Of a stretch of 64,000 nucleotides of DNA, positions 18,713 to 26,757 are shown in pieces. Below the pieces are notes generated by a model, which did not search any database, had not been told where the DNA came from, and saw nothing but the letters and a program-made list of their open reading frames with translations. Location of the stretch: the NCBI RefSeq assembly GCF_900111275.1, contig NZ_FOGR01000001.1, positions 682,001 through 746,000 of the forward strand, given 5' to 3'. The position numbers and the translations under genes were made by a program. This DNA comes from Rhizobium sp. NFR03 (GTDB lineage Bacteria; Pseudomonadota; Alphaproteobacteria; Rhizobiales; Rhizobiaceae). Within the stretch, counting starts at the first letter, position 1. Each line of letters opens with the position of its first letter.

Positions 18713-18905
18713 GAAGTGTCCTTCCGTGTTTCCGGGAAGCCGTCTGCTTCCGTTGCGTTTCTCAGCCCGCGCCCCTTCTGACCGACCCACCCGGCAAGAA
18801 TGTGACGAGATGCAGATTTCCGGAACCATCCCTCCCTCTCGCGTGTTTGCAAAAGCTGTCTCGTGCGCAGGTACGGGATGGCAGGAGGAAACCAAGGAGG
18901 AAGCG

Positions 18906-19091
18906 ATGAGGTTGTTTGAATGTGGCGCGCTCGTGCCCGGATGCGACTGGCACACGAGAGCCGATAGCGACGCCGAAATCGTACGTCGCACGGTGGAGCA
19001 CCTTCGCCAGGCGCACGGCGAAGACGTTATCCGCGAGACGATGATCGACAACATCAAGTGCCGCATATCCGACGAAACAAAAGCGGCCTGA
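18906..19091 (+). CDS. DUF1059 family small protein
   Basis: The 61-residue protein matches DUF1059: a short N-terminal segment with two cysteines (FECGALVPGCDW), then SDAEIVRRTVEHLRQAHG and a C-terminal region with a further cysteine (IKCRI). The pattern resembles small zinc- or stress-related proteins, but the role is unknown. The start at 18906 follows an AGGAGG site. It is divergent from the DUF4168 gene and converges on cca. Confidence 0.85.
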   Translation: MRLFECGALVPGCDWHTRADSDAEIVRRTVEHLRQAHGEDVIRETMIDNIKCRISDETKAA

Positions 19092-19149
19092 ACGAACAGG
19101 ACGGGAGCCGCAGGCATATAGCTTGCGGCTTGGCCGGTCTCGGACCTGA

Positions 19150-20418
19150 CTATGTCGATGGGGCATCCGTCACCCGCTTTAGCAAGCTTTCCCGCTTTTC
19201 ACGAAAGCCCGACGCGATCCAAGCTTCTTCGAGGTCGGCAAGTGTTGCCCCCATGGCGGGTCCCGGTGAAATGCCGTTGGCGATCAGATCGCTGCCGCTA
19301 ACGGGAAACACAGGTGTTTTCCACTTGGATGTATGATCGAGCAACCGTCCGAGCCGTCCGACGGCGACCATTGCCTCCACGTCTCCCTCTGCCTTCTGGC
19401 GTGCGGAGACGAGCGCGAGTTTCAGGCGGAACCCCACACCGACGGCACCCTGCCGATAAAGGTTCCGGTCGAGGGCTGCCTCCGACATGCTGTCCTTGAT
19501 TGTCCCGGCCTCGGCAAACGCCTGCAACACGGCGGCTTCCGCTTTGGAGAAACGCAGCCGCGTGGCCATCGCCTCCAGCCTTTCGGCATCCGGGGGAACC
19601 ATGGCCGCGAGCCGCAGCAACGGATCGACCGGCCACGCCAGAGCCTGTTCGGTTGCCACGAGACCGGGAATCGCATCGATGCCCCATTTCTCGCTTTCCG
19701 GCAGGATTTCGGTAAGGACGCCGGACGTCCGCATCCACAACAGCGCCCGGCCGGGATCTCTGGCGGACAGTAGCTTCTTCAATTCTGCCCAGACCCGCTC
19801 CGCAGACAGCGTCGAGAGCTTCGATTTTGCCTGAGCGGAGGCGCGCAGACCATCTGCATCCGGGCGGAAGGAACCGTACCACGCGAAGAACCGGAAGAAG
19901 CGCAGGATGCGCAGATAGTCTTCCGCCACCCGCTCGGCCGCCGGCCCGATGAAGCGCACCATGCCCCGTTCTATGTCGGCGATACCATCAACGAGATCGA
20001 TCACCTCGCCGGACGCCGTTGCGTAGAGAGCGTTCATCGTCAGGTCGCGCCGTGCCGCATCCACGGCCCAGTCCGTACCGAATGCGACCTCGGCATGCCG
20101 GCCATCGGTCGAGACATCACGGCGCAGCGTGGTGACCTCGAAGGGCGTGCCGTCCACGACCAGCGTGACGGTGCCATGCGCAATGCCCGTCGGTACGACC
20201 TTGATGCCGGCCGCTTTCGCACGCTCGGTTACCACATCGGGCGTCAACGTCGTCGCCAGATCGACATCGTTGACGGCAGCTCCCATGAGCGCGTTACGCA
20301 CGGCACCACCGACCACGCGAACCTCTCCGCCATCCGCGTTCAGAAGGTCGAAGACGCGGCGAAGGCCGGGCGCCTGAAACCAGGGCTGATCGGCAACGGA
20401 GCGTGCGGAAGTCGTCAT
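19150..20418 (-). CDS. cca: CCA tRNA nucleotidyltransferase / poly(A) polymerase family
   Basis: The 422-residue enzyme has a class II nucleotidyltransferase head: VRVVGGAVRNALMG, the catalytic DVDLATT motif, the RRDLTMNALY motif and the RVAEDYLRILRFFRF helix, followed by an RNA-binding C-terminal half. It should add CCA to tRNA 3' ends, though a poly(A) polymerase role cannot be fully excluded by sequence. Its ATG overlaps the stop of the NUDIX gene by four bases (20415-20418), so the two are translationally coupled. This DUF1285-NUDIX-cca order is familiar in rhizobia. Confidence 0.93.
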   Translation of the reverse strand: MTTSARSVADQPWFQAPGLRRVFDLLNADGGEVRVVGGAVRNALMGAAVNDVDLATTLTPDVVTERAKAAGIKVVPTGIAHGTVTLVVDGTPFEVTTLRRDVSTDGRHAEVAFGTDWAVDAARRDLTMNALYATASGEVIDLVDGIADIERGMVRFIGPAAERVAEDYLRILRFFRFFAWYGSFRPDADGLRASAQAKSKLSTLSAERVWAELKKLLSARDPGRALLWMRTSGVLTEILPESEKWGIDAIPGLVATEQALAWPVDPLLRLAAMVPPDAERLEAMATRLRFSKAEAAVLQAFAEAGTIKDSMSEAALDRNLYRQGAVGVGFRLKLALVSARQKAEGDVEAMVAVGRLGRLLDHTSKWKTPVFPVSGSDLIANGISPGPAMGATLADLEEAWIASGFREKRESLLKRVTDAPST

Positions 20419-21071
20419 GCGTAAAGCCTTTCATACAGCATCCGGACGATGCCGGCCGTGATGCCCCAGATCCGATGCCCCTCATAGGGCATGGCGTAGT
20501 AATGCCGCGTCGAACCCTTCCACATGCCGCTGTCGACGGTGTGGTTATCGGGGTTCATCAGAAAGGACAGGGGCACCTCGAAAGACGACGCGACCTCTGC
20601 CGGGTTCAAAGACAGCGTGTAGCCAGGACGAACGATACCGAGCACCGGCGTGATCCGGAAGCCGGAGAGCGCCATGTAATGCGGCAGTCGCGCGACAGGC
20701 TCCACGAAAGCGCGGTCGAGGCCGATCTCCTCCTCGGTTTCCCGGAGCGCCGCTTCCTCGACAGAACGGTCTTCGGGATCGACCGAACCTCCGGGGAAGG
20801 CGATCTGCCCGGAGTGCTTGCGCAACGTCGCCGTCCGCTGGGTGAAAATCACCCGTGCATCGGCACCGTCGTCGATCACGGGCACCAGCACGGCGGCGTC
20901 CCTGAGCGTCAGGGTCTCGATATACGGGACGACATCGGGATTGAGCAGGATATCGGCGTGATCCCGCCAGGCAAGCTCGATCGGCCCGCCCGTCTGAGAC
21001 GCAGCGCGGCTACGGAACGCGGCAGCGGAAAAATCGGTCGTTGCCCCGGTCGTGTTGATGGCATCGGTCAT
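20415..21071 (-). CDS. NUDIX hydrolase, CoA pyrophosphatase-like
   Basis: The 218-residue protein has a NUDIX box (GGSVDPEDRSVEEAALRETEE) preceded by LRKHSGQIAFPGG, the extended motif seen in CoA pyrophosphatases (CoAse, YeaB/NudL). It should hydrolyse CoA or a related nucleotide derivative, releasing 4'-phosphopantetheine. The C-terminal segment SGMWKGSTRHYYAMPYEG also fits that subfamily. It overlaps cca by four bases and follows the DUF1285 gene by 24 bases, so the three form one operon. Substrate specificity is inferred. Confidence 0.88.
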   Translation of the reverse strand: MTDAINTTGATTDFSAAAFRSRAASQTGGPIELAWRDHADILLNPDVVPYIETLTLRDAAVLVPVIDDGADARVIFTQRTATLRKHSGQIAFPGGSVDPEDRSVEEAALRETEEEIGLDRAFVEPVARLPHYMALSGFRITPVLGIVRPGYTLSLNPAEVASSFEVPLSFLMNPDNHTVDSGMWKGSTRHYYAMPYEGHRIWGITAGIVRMLYERLYA

Positions 21072-21095
21072 GACAGCGTCATCGTCCAGCCGCCA

Positions 21096-21731
21096 TCACT
21101 CGGCAAGAGCTGCCAGCGTCTCAGCCGGCATCACGGGGAAGATGGCGCTCCCTGAGCGAACGGCGAAGGTGGGCACGCCGTCGATCTCGATCTCCTCGCC
21201 AAGTGCCGCGAGATCATACATGACGGCCCGGGACACCAGCGCGTCCAGCCGGCCCCGCACGCGCAGATAGGGCTTCATCTCGGAATGCTCGCCGGCAATC
21301 TCGAAGCGCAGAGGATGCTCAGGGCCCGCTTCCACGACATCGCCGACATTCGTGCGAAACGACAGGACCGCCGCCCCGTCGCGATGGGTCACCGTCATCT
21401 CCACGGCGAGGAAAGGCGCGTCCGCAACGCGGATGCCCACTTTCTCGACCGGCGTCACCAGATATGTCTTGCCGTCCTCGTCCTTGCGCAGAACGGTCGA
21501 AAACAGTCGCACCAGCGCCGGTCGACCGATGGGCGTGCCCATGTAGAACCAAGTTCCGTCAGCGCGGATTTCCATATCGAGATCGCCGCAAAACGGCGGG
21601 TTCCAGCGTTCCACGGGGGCCGAGCCGCGTGGCGCGGCACCCTCGACGGTCACGGCCTGCCCTGCCGCTCGCGCGATCATCGCTGCAAGACCGGCAGCGT
21701 CGCTTTTCTCATCCGTTTTCGCAGCTGCCAT
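21096..21731 (-). CDS. DUF1285 family protein
   Basis: The 211-residue protein contains the DUF1285 features VERWNPPFCGDLDMEIRADG, WFYMGTPIGRPALVRLFS and YLVTPVEKVGIRV. Structures of the family show a mixed beta fold but no activity is known. It heads the DUF1285-NUDIX-cca operon and is divergent from moxR with about 200 bases between, which should hold both promoters. I do not infer a function beyond a link to its operon partners. Confidence 0.88.
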   Translation of the reverse strand: MAAAKTDEKSDAAGLAAMIARAAGQAVTVEGAAPRGSAPVERWNPPFCGDLDMEIRADGTWFYMGTPIGRPALVRLFSTVLRKDEDGKTYLVTPVEKVGIRVADAPFLAVEMTVTHRDGAAVLSFRTNVGDVVEAGPEHPLRFEIAGEHSEMKPYLRVRGRLDALVSRAVMYDLAALGEEIEIDGVPTFAVRSGSAIFPVMPAETLAALAE

Positions 21732-21941
21732 CGTTCCGTCCCGTTTGCCCGTGATCTTGCGTCGTGAAAGTGATCCGGCGTTCTATCAGAATGCGTTTCA
21801 CGAGATAGTGCGCCTCGCGTGGCTTGTCAGCCTGAAGGTGATAGCTAGTTTGAAATGGAACACGGAACAGGCGCGGACGCGATTCGAAATTCCCGTTCGG
21901 ATCAGGATCATCGGGGCGCCGGGCGAGCGGAGAGTTAAGCG

Positions 21942-22955
21942 ATGGGACTGATGAACACGGCAGACACCGCGCTTGACGACAAAGCCATCGTCGCCGCGGC
22001 CGAAAAGGCGCTTGCCGATATCGCGGTTGTCCGCACGGAGGTCGGCAAGGTCATCTTCGGTCAGGAAAGCGTGGTCGAGCAGACATTGCTCGCCGTTCTC
22101 TCCGGCGGTCATGCGCTGCTTGTCGGCGTGCCCGGGCTTGCGAAGACCAAGCTGGTGACCACGCTCGGCACCGTGCTCGGCCTCGACAGCAACCGTGTGC
22201 AGTTCACGCCCGACCTGATGCCGTCCGACATTCTGGGCTCGGAAGTCATGGATCAGGACGAGACGGGACGTCGATCGTTCCGATTCGTACCCGGCCCGAT
22301 CTTCACCCAATTGCTGATGGCCGACGAGATCAACCGCGCAAGCCCGCGGACGCAGTCCGCCCTTCTGCAGGCCATGCAGGAATATCACGTGACCGTCGCC
22401 GGGCAGCGCAACGACCTGCCGCGCCCCTTCCATGTGCTGGCCACCCAGAACCCGCTGGAGCAGGAAGGCACCTACCCGCTGCCGGAAGCCCAGCTCGACC
22501 GGTTTCTGATGCAGGTGGATGTCGATTACCCCGAGCTCGCCGCCGAACGCCGCATCCTGCTCGAGACCACGGGCACGCATGAGAGCAGCGTCAAGGCGGT
22601 TCTGGATGCGCCGCAGCTGATGAGCATCCAGAACCTGATCCGACAGATGCCCGTCAGCGAAACCGTGGTCGATGCGATCCTGACGCTTGTGCGCTCCGCT
22701 CGTCCTGGACACGGCAATGCCGATACGGATCGCCATGTCGCCTGGGGACCCGGCCCCCGCGCCGGCCAGTCGCTGATGCTGACGGCCCGCGCCCGCGCTC
22801 TCTATGATGGTCGGCTCGCGCCGTCGATCGATGACATCGCGGCGCTTGCCGAACCTGTGCTGCAGCACCGCATGGCGCTCACATTTGCCGCCCGCGCGGA
22901 AGGCATGTCGGTGCGCGACGTCATTGCCGGCGTCGTCAAGACGCTCAAGGCCTGA
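21942..22955 (+). CDS. moxR: MoxR family AAA+ ATPase
   Basis: The 337-residue ATPase has a Walker A region (GVPGLAKTK, near residue 65), a Walker B region (LLMADEINRA, near 125), sensor 1 (LATQNPLEQEGTYPLPEAQLDRF) and sensor 2 segments. MoxR ATPases act as chaperones that activate partner proteins carrying VWA domains. It is first in an operon with DUF58, BatA-DUF4159 and a VWA/GATase-like protein, all potential partners. The start at 21942 follows a GGAGAG site; the ATG at 21951 is an alternative. Confidence 0.95.
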   Translation: MGLMNTADTALDDKAIVAAAEKALADIAVVRTEVGKVIFGQESVVEQTLLAVLSGGHALLVGVPGLAKTKLVTTLGTVLGLDSNRVQFTPDLMPSDILGSEVMDQDETGRRSFRFVPGPIFTQLLMADEINRASPRTQSALLQAMQEYHVTVAGQRNDLPRPFHVLATQNPLEQEGTYPLPEAQLDRFLMQVDVDYPELAAERRILLETTGTHESSVKAVLDAPQLMSIQNLIRQMPVSETVVDAILTLVRSARPGHGNADTDRHVAWGPGPRAGQSLMLTARARALYDGRLAPSIDDIAALAEPVLQHRMALTFAARAEGMSVRDVIAGVVKTLKA

Positions 22956-22959
22956 CCGG

Positions 22960-23883
22960 ATGGTGAACGCCGTCGGGCACATCGTCGATCGCACGCCCTC
23001 CGGCGAAGTCCTCTCGCGCGCCCAGAGCCGGGCCGCGCTGGTGCCGGACTGCATGGTCGAAGCCCGCCGCATCGCCAATACGGTCATCTCCGGATGGCAC
23101 GGACGCCGCCGGCGTGGCATCGGCGAGAATTTCTGGCAGTTCCGCCCCTATTCCGATGGCGAAAGCCTGTCGCGAATCGACTGGCGCCGCTCCGCCCGAG
23201 ACGATCATACCTATGTTCGTGACCGGGAATGGGAGGCCGCTCACACGATCTGGCTCTGGGCCGACCTGTCACCGTCGATGATGTACAAGTCCCGCTTCGG
23301 CACGGTATCAAAGGAAAGCCGCGCGCTGGTGCTCATGCTGGCACTTGCCGAAATCCTCGCCCGCTCGGGCGAGCGTATCGGTTGCCCCGGCGTCATGGAG
23401 CCGGTGTCCGCGCGCAACGCGGCCGAGCGCCTGGCGACCGCGCTGATGCACAGCGACCTCTCCTCGGGATTGCCGGCGACCGGCATGATCCGCGGCTGGA
23501 GCGATCTCGTGCTGATCGGCGATTTTCTCGATCCGACCCCTGCCATCATGGAACGCCTGGGCCCTCTCGGCCGGCGCGGCATGCGCGGCCATGTCATCGA
23601 GGTCGCAGACCCTGCCGAGGAAACCTTTCCCTATGCCGGCCGGACCGAATTCACAGACCCGGAAACCGGGGACAAGCTGACGGCCGGTCGCGCCGAGATC
23701 CTCGCCGAAGATTATCGGCGTGCCTATCTCGCGCGACGCGACAGTCTGGGCGAAGGCTTGCGGCACATGGGCTGGACCTTCATTCCCCATCGCACGGATC
23801 ATCTGGCGTCCGAAGCGCTGGTCGCCGTCCACATGCACCTTTCAGGCATGCCGGGACGCGCCACGCACGGGGGTCAGCTATGA
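22960..23883 (+). CDS. DUF58 domain protein (MoxR partner, VWA-like)
   Basis: The 307-residue cytoplasmic protein has the DUF58 motifs FRPYSDGESLSRIDWRRSARDD and a MIDAS-like DLSPSM in the following VWA-like region. DUF58 proteins almost always accompany MoxR and are thought to link the ATPase to its membrane partners. It starts four bases after moxR and its stop overlaps the next start in ATGA form, so the genes are coupled. The molecular role is unproven. Confidence 0.92.
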   Translation: MVNAVGHIVDRTPSGEVLSRAQSRAALVPDCMVEARRIANTVISGWHGRRRRGIGENFWQFRPYSDGESLSRIDWRRSARDDHTYVRDREWEAAHTIWLWADLSPSMMYKSRFGTVSKESRALVLMLALAEILARSGERIGCPGVMEPVSARNAAERLATALMHSDLSSGLPATGMIRGWSDLVLIGDFLDPTPAIMERLGPLGRRGMRGHVIEVADPAEETFPYAGRTEFTDPETGDKLTAGRAEILAEDYRRAYLARRDSLGEGLRHMGWTFIPHRTDHLASEALVAVHMHLSGMPGRATHGGQL

Positions 23884-26747
23884 GCTTCCTGCCCTTCATT
23901 TTCTCAAGCCCGCTGATGCTCGCGGCGCTCGTCGCTCTGCCCGCGATCTGGTGGCTTCTGCGGCTGACGCCACCGAAACCGGTGACGGAGGTTTTTCCAC
24001 CGCTGCGTATTCTGGCCGGGATATTGAAGCGCGAGGAAACTCCGTCAAAAAGCCCGTGGTGGCTGACGGCTCTGCGCATGCTCATGGCGGCGCTCATCAT
24101 TCTTGCCATCGCCGATCCGGTCGTCAATCCCAGGGTCGGCACACTGTCGTCTTCGGGACCACTGGCACTCGTTATCGACAATGGCTGGGCAACGGCAAAC
24201 GACTGGGAACGCCGTGTGCGAACGGCCGACGCTTTGATCGCCGAGGCCGAATCCGCGGATGTCCCCGTCTCCATCGTGTTTTCCGCAGATCGGGAGAATG
24301 ACGGCGTGCCCGGGACCGCCACGGCCGCCCGTACCCGGCTGGCCGCCGCCGCTCCGAGGCCCCTTCGCCCGAACCGTCCGCAAGCTCTGGCTGCGCTCCG
24401 CGCCGGACTTAACGGGACGCGCCCCGGCACGCTCGCCTTCATCAGTGACGGCATTGCGTCCGGCGAAGACACGATCATGCGCGATCTCGCATCCCTGTCA
24501 CCACAAAGCCTGCGTCTGATCGAAGGCAACGGAGGCGATGCGATCGCGCTCACCGGCGCGGTCAACGAAGCCGATGCCATGCGCATTACCGCGACGCGCC
24601 TTGAGAGTGCGGCACCGCGCACCGTGGCGCTCACCGCCTTCGACACACGCGGCCGGGCGATCTCGAATGGCAGCATCACCTTCCCCGCAGGCGAGGCCAC
24701 CGCGTCCGGCACGCTGACGGCACCCTTCGAGCTGCGCAATGATTTTGCCCGCATCGGCATCGACGGCCTCGCCACCGCAGGCAGCACCTATCTGTTGGAC
24801 GATGGTTTTCGCCGTCGTCGCGTGGCGCTTCTGTCCGGCGAGGCGCGCGACCAGTCGCAGCCGCTCTTGTCGCCGCTCTACTACATCAATCGCGCCCTGG
24901 CCCCCTATGCCGACCTCGTGCAGCCGACGGAGACCGACCTTGCCGTCGCACTGCCGCAGCTTCTCGAGCAAAAGCCCTCGATGGTCATCATGGCGGATAT
25001 CGGTCGTCTGCCGGAGGACACGATGCCGGTCATGACGCGCTGGATCCAGAATGGCGGCACGCTGGTGCGCTTCGCCGGTCCCCGTCTCGCCACCGCGCCG
25101 GCGGACGATCCACTGGTTCCGGTACGCCTGCGTCAGGGCGAGCGTGCGCTCGGCGGCACGCTCTCCTGGTCGGAACCTCAACCGCTCGCACCCTACCCGG
25201 CCACGAGCCCCTTTGCCGGCATGCCGCGCCCGGACGGCATCACGGTAAACCGGCAGGTGCTGGCCGAACCGACGGCCGATCTTTCGCAACGAACCTGGGC
25301 CAGCCTTGCGGACGGCACGCCGCTCGTCACCACCCGCACGCTCGGCGCCGGCCGCATCGTCCTCTTCCACGTCAGCGCGGAGGCGACATGGTCGAACCTG
25401 CCGATTTCGGGTGACTTCGTGGAGATGCTGCGCCGTGTCGTGCAGCTGTCGCGCAGCGGCGGCGTGACCAGCGAAAGCGGCGCACAGGCGCAGGCCCTGC
25501 CGCCCTATCGCCTGATGAACGCGGACGGTACGCTCGTCACCGAAACCGGTAGCGCGCGTCCGCTGGAGATATCGGCGGGCACCACACCTGTGGCCGACGG
25601 GGAGCATCCTCCGGGCCTTTACGGTTCCGAAGAAGGCTTCGTTGCGCTCAACCTTCTGCCCAGGGATGCCACTTTGCGCCCGATCGAAAGCACGGATCTG
25701 CCGATGCCGTACACCAGCGAAGCCCTGATCGGCAGCGAAGCGTGGTCACTGAAGCCCGCCTTCTTCACCGCCGCTCTGGTTCTCCTGCTGGTGGATACGC
25801 TGATCGTTCTCTTCATGGCCGGCACGTTCGCACGCACGAACCGGATGCGGACGGCAACCGCCATGCTGGCAATCGGGGTGATCGCCATCGGCATGACGGC
25901 TCTCTCGCCGCAGGCTGCTCAGGCACAGACGCCACCTGCACCGCAGGCTCAGACCGCGCCCGCGCAAGGGCCTTTCGACGATACCCGTCCCGGCGACGAC
26001 GAGATCCTCGGCCACCTCGACAACACCCATCTGGCCTATGTCGTCACCGGCGAAAGCGAGGTCGATCGCATTTCGGAGCGCGGCCTTGCCGGCCTTACCG
26101 AATTTCTTACCTACCGCACGACCCTGGAACCCGGCGCCCCTGTGGGCCTCGATATTTCCAAGGACGAACTGTCGTTCTACTCGCTGATCTACTGGCCCAT
26201 TTCGGCCAACGCCGAGATGCCGAGTGCCGCCGCTATCAGCCGGATCGATGCCTATATGCGCGCCGGCGGCACCGTGCTGTTCGACACGCGCGACCAGCTC
26301 TCCTCCCTGTCGGCCGCCTCCGGCACGAGCCCGAACACAGAGCGCCTGCAGGCTATTCTGGCCGATCTCGACATTCCCCCGCTCGAACCCGTGCCGACGG
26401 ACAGCGTGCTTACCAAGTCCTTCTACCTGCTCTCGTCCTTTCCCGGCCGCTACTCCGGCGGCCCGCTGTGGATCGAGGCGCAGCCGCACAGCGATGGCGA
26501 GCAATCGGAGCGTCCGGCCCGCTCGGGAGACGGGGTCTCGCCGATCATGATCACGGGCAACGACATGGCGGGCGCTTGGGCGACCGACGACAACGGCGCA
26601 CCCCTCCTGCCGACCGTGCCGCCGGACGAGATGCAGCGCGAATATGCCTTCCGCTCGGGCGTCAACATCATGATGTATATGCTCACCGGCAACTACAAGG
26701 CCGATCAGGTGCACATCCCGGCGCTGCTCGAACGGCTCGGCCAGTGA
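23880..26747 (+). CDS. BatA-type membrane protein fused to DUF4159
   Basis: The 955-residue protein starts with a BatA-like N-terminus of two membrane helices (PLMLAALVALPAIWWLLRL and WWLTALRMLMAALIILAIADP). A VWA-like region follows whose metal site looks degenerate (VIDNGWA). Further helices lie near residues 622-650 and 662-682, the second resembling a signal peptide (TALSPQAAQAQ). A C-terminal DUF4159 domain spans about 695-950 (DELSFYSLIYWPI, AGGTVLFDTRD). DUF4159 has a GATase1-like fold. It is coupled to DUF58 by a four-base overlap. A role in envelope quality control or stress is plausible but unproven. Confidence 0.9.
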   Translation: MSFLPFIFSSPLMLAALVALPAIWWLLRLTPPKPVTEVFPPLRILAGILKREETPSKSPWWLTALRMLMAALIILAIADPVVNPRVGTLSSSGPLALVIDNGWATANDWERRVRTADALIAEAESADVPVSIVFSADRENDGVPGTATAARTRLAAAAPRPLRPNRPQALAALRAGLNGTRPGTLAFISDGIASGEDTIMRDLASLSPQSLRLIEGNGGDAIALTGAVNEADAMRITATRLESAAPRTVALTAFDTRGRAISNGSITFPAGEATASGTLTAPFELRNDFARIGIDGLATAGSTYLLDDGFRRRRVALLSGEARDQSQPLLSPLYYINRALAPYADLVQPTETDLAVALPQLLEQKPSMVIMADIGRLPEDTMPVMTRWIQNGGTLVRFAGPRLATAPADDPLVPVRLRQGERALGGTLSWSEPQPLAPYPATSPFAGMPRPDGITVNRQVLAEPTADLSQRTWASLADGTPLVTTRTLGAGRIVLFHVSAEATWSNLPISGDFVEMLRRVVQLSRSGGVTSESGAQAQALPPYRLMNADGTLVTETGSARPLEISAGTTPVADGEHPPGLYGSEEGFVALNLLPRDATLRPIESTDLPMPYTSEALIGSEAWSLKPAFFTAALVLLLVDTLIVLFMAGTFARTNRMRTATAMLAIGVIAIGMTALSPQAAQAQTPPAPQAQTAPAQGPFDDTRPGDDEILGHLDNTHLAYVVTGESEVDRISERGLAGLTEFLTYRTTLEPGAPVGLDISKDELSFYSLIYWPISANAEMPSAAAISRIDAYMRAGGTVLFDTRDQLSSLSAASGTSPNTERLQAILADLDIPPLEPVPTDSVLTKSFYLLSSFPGRYSGGPLWIEAQPHSDGEQSERPARSGDGVSPIMITGNDMAGAWATDDNGAPLLPTVPPDEMQREYAFRSGVNIMMYMLTGNYKADQVHIPALLERLGQ

Positions 26748-26757
26748 AGGCCCACAG

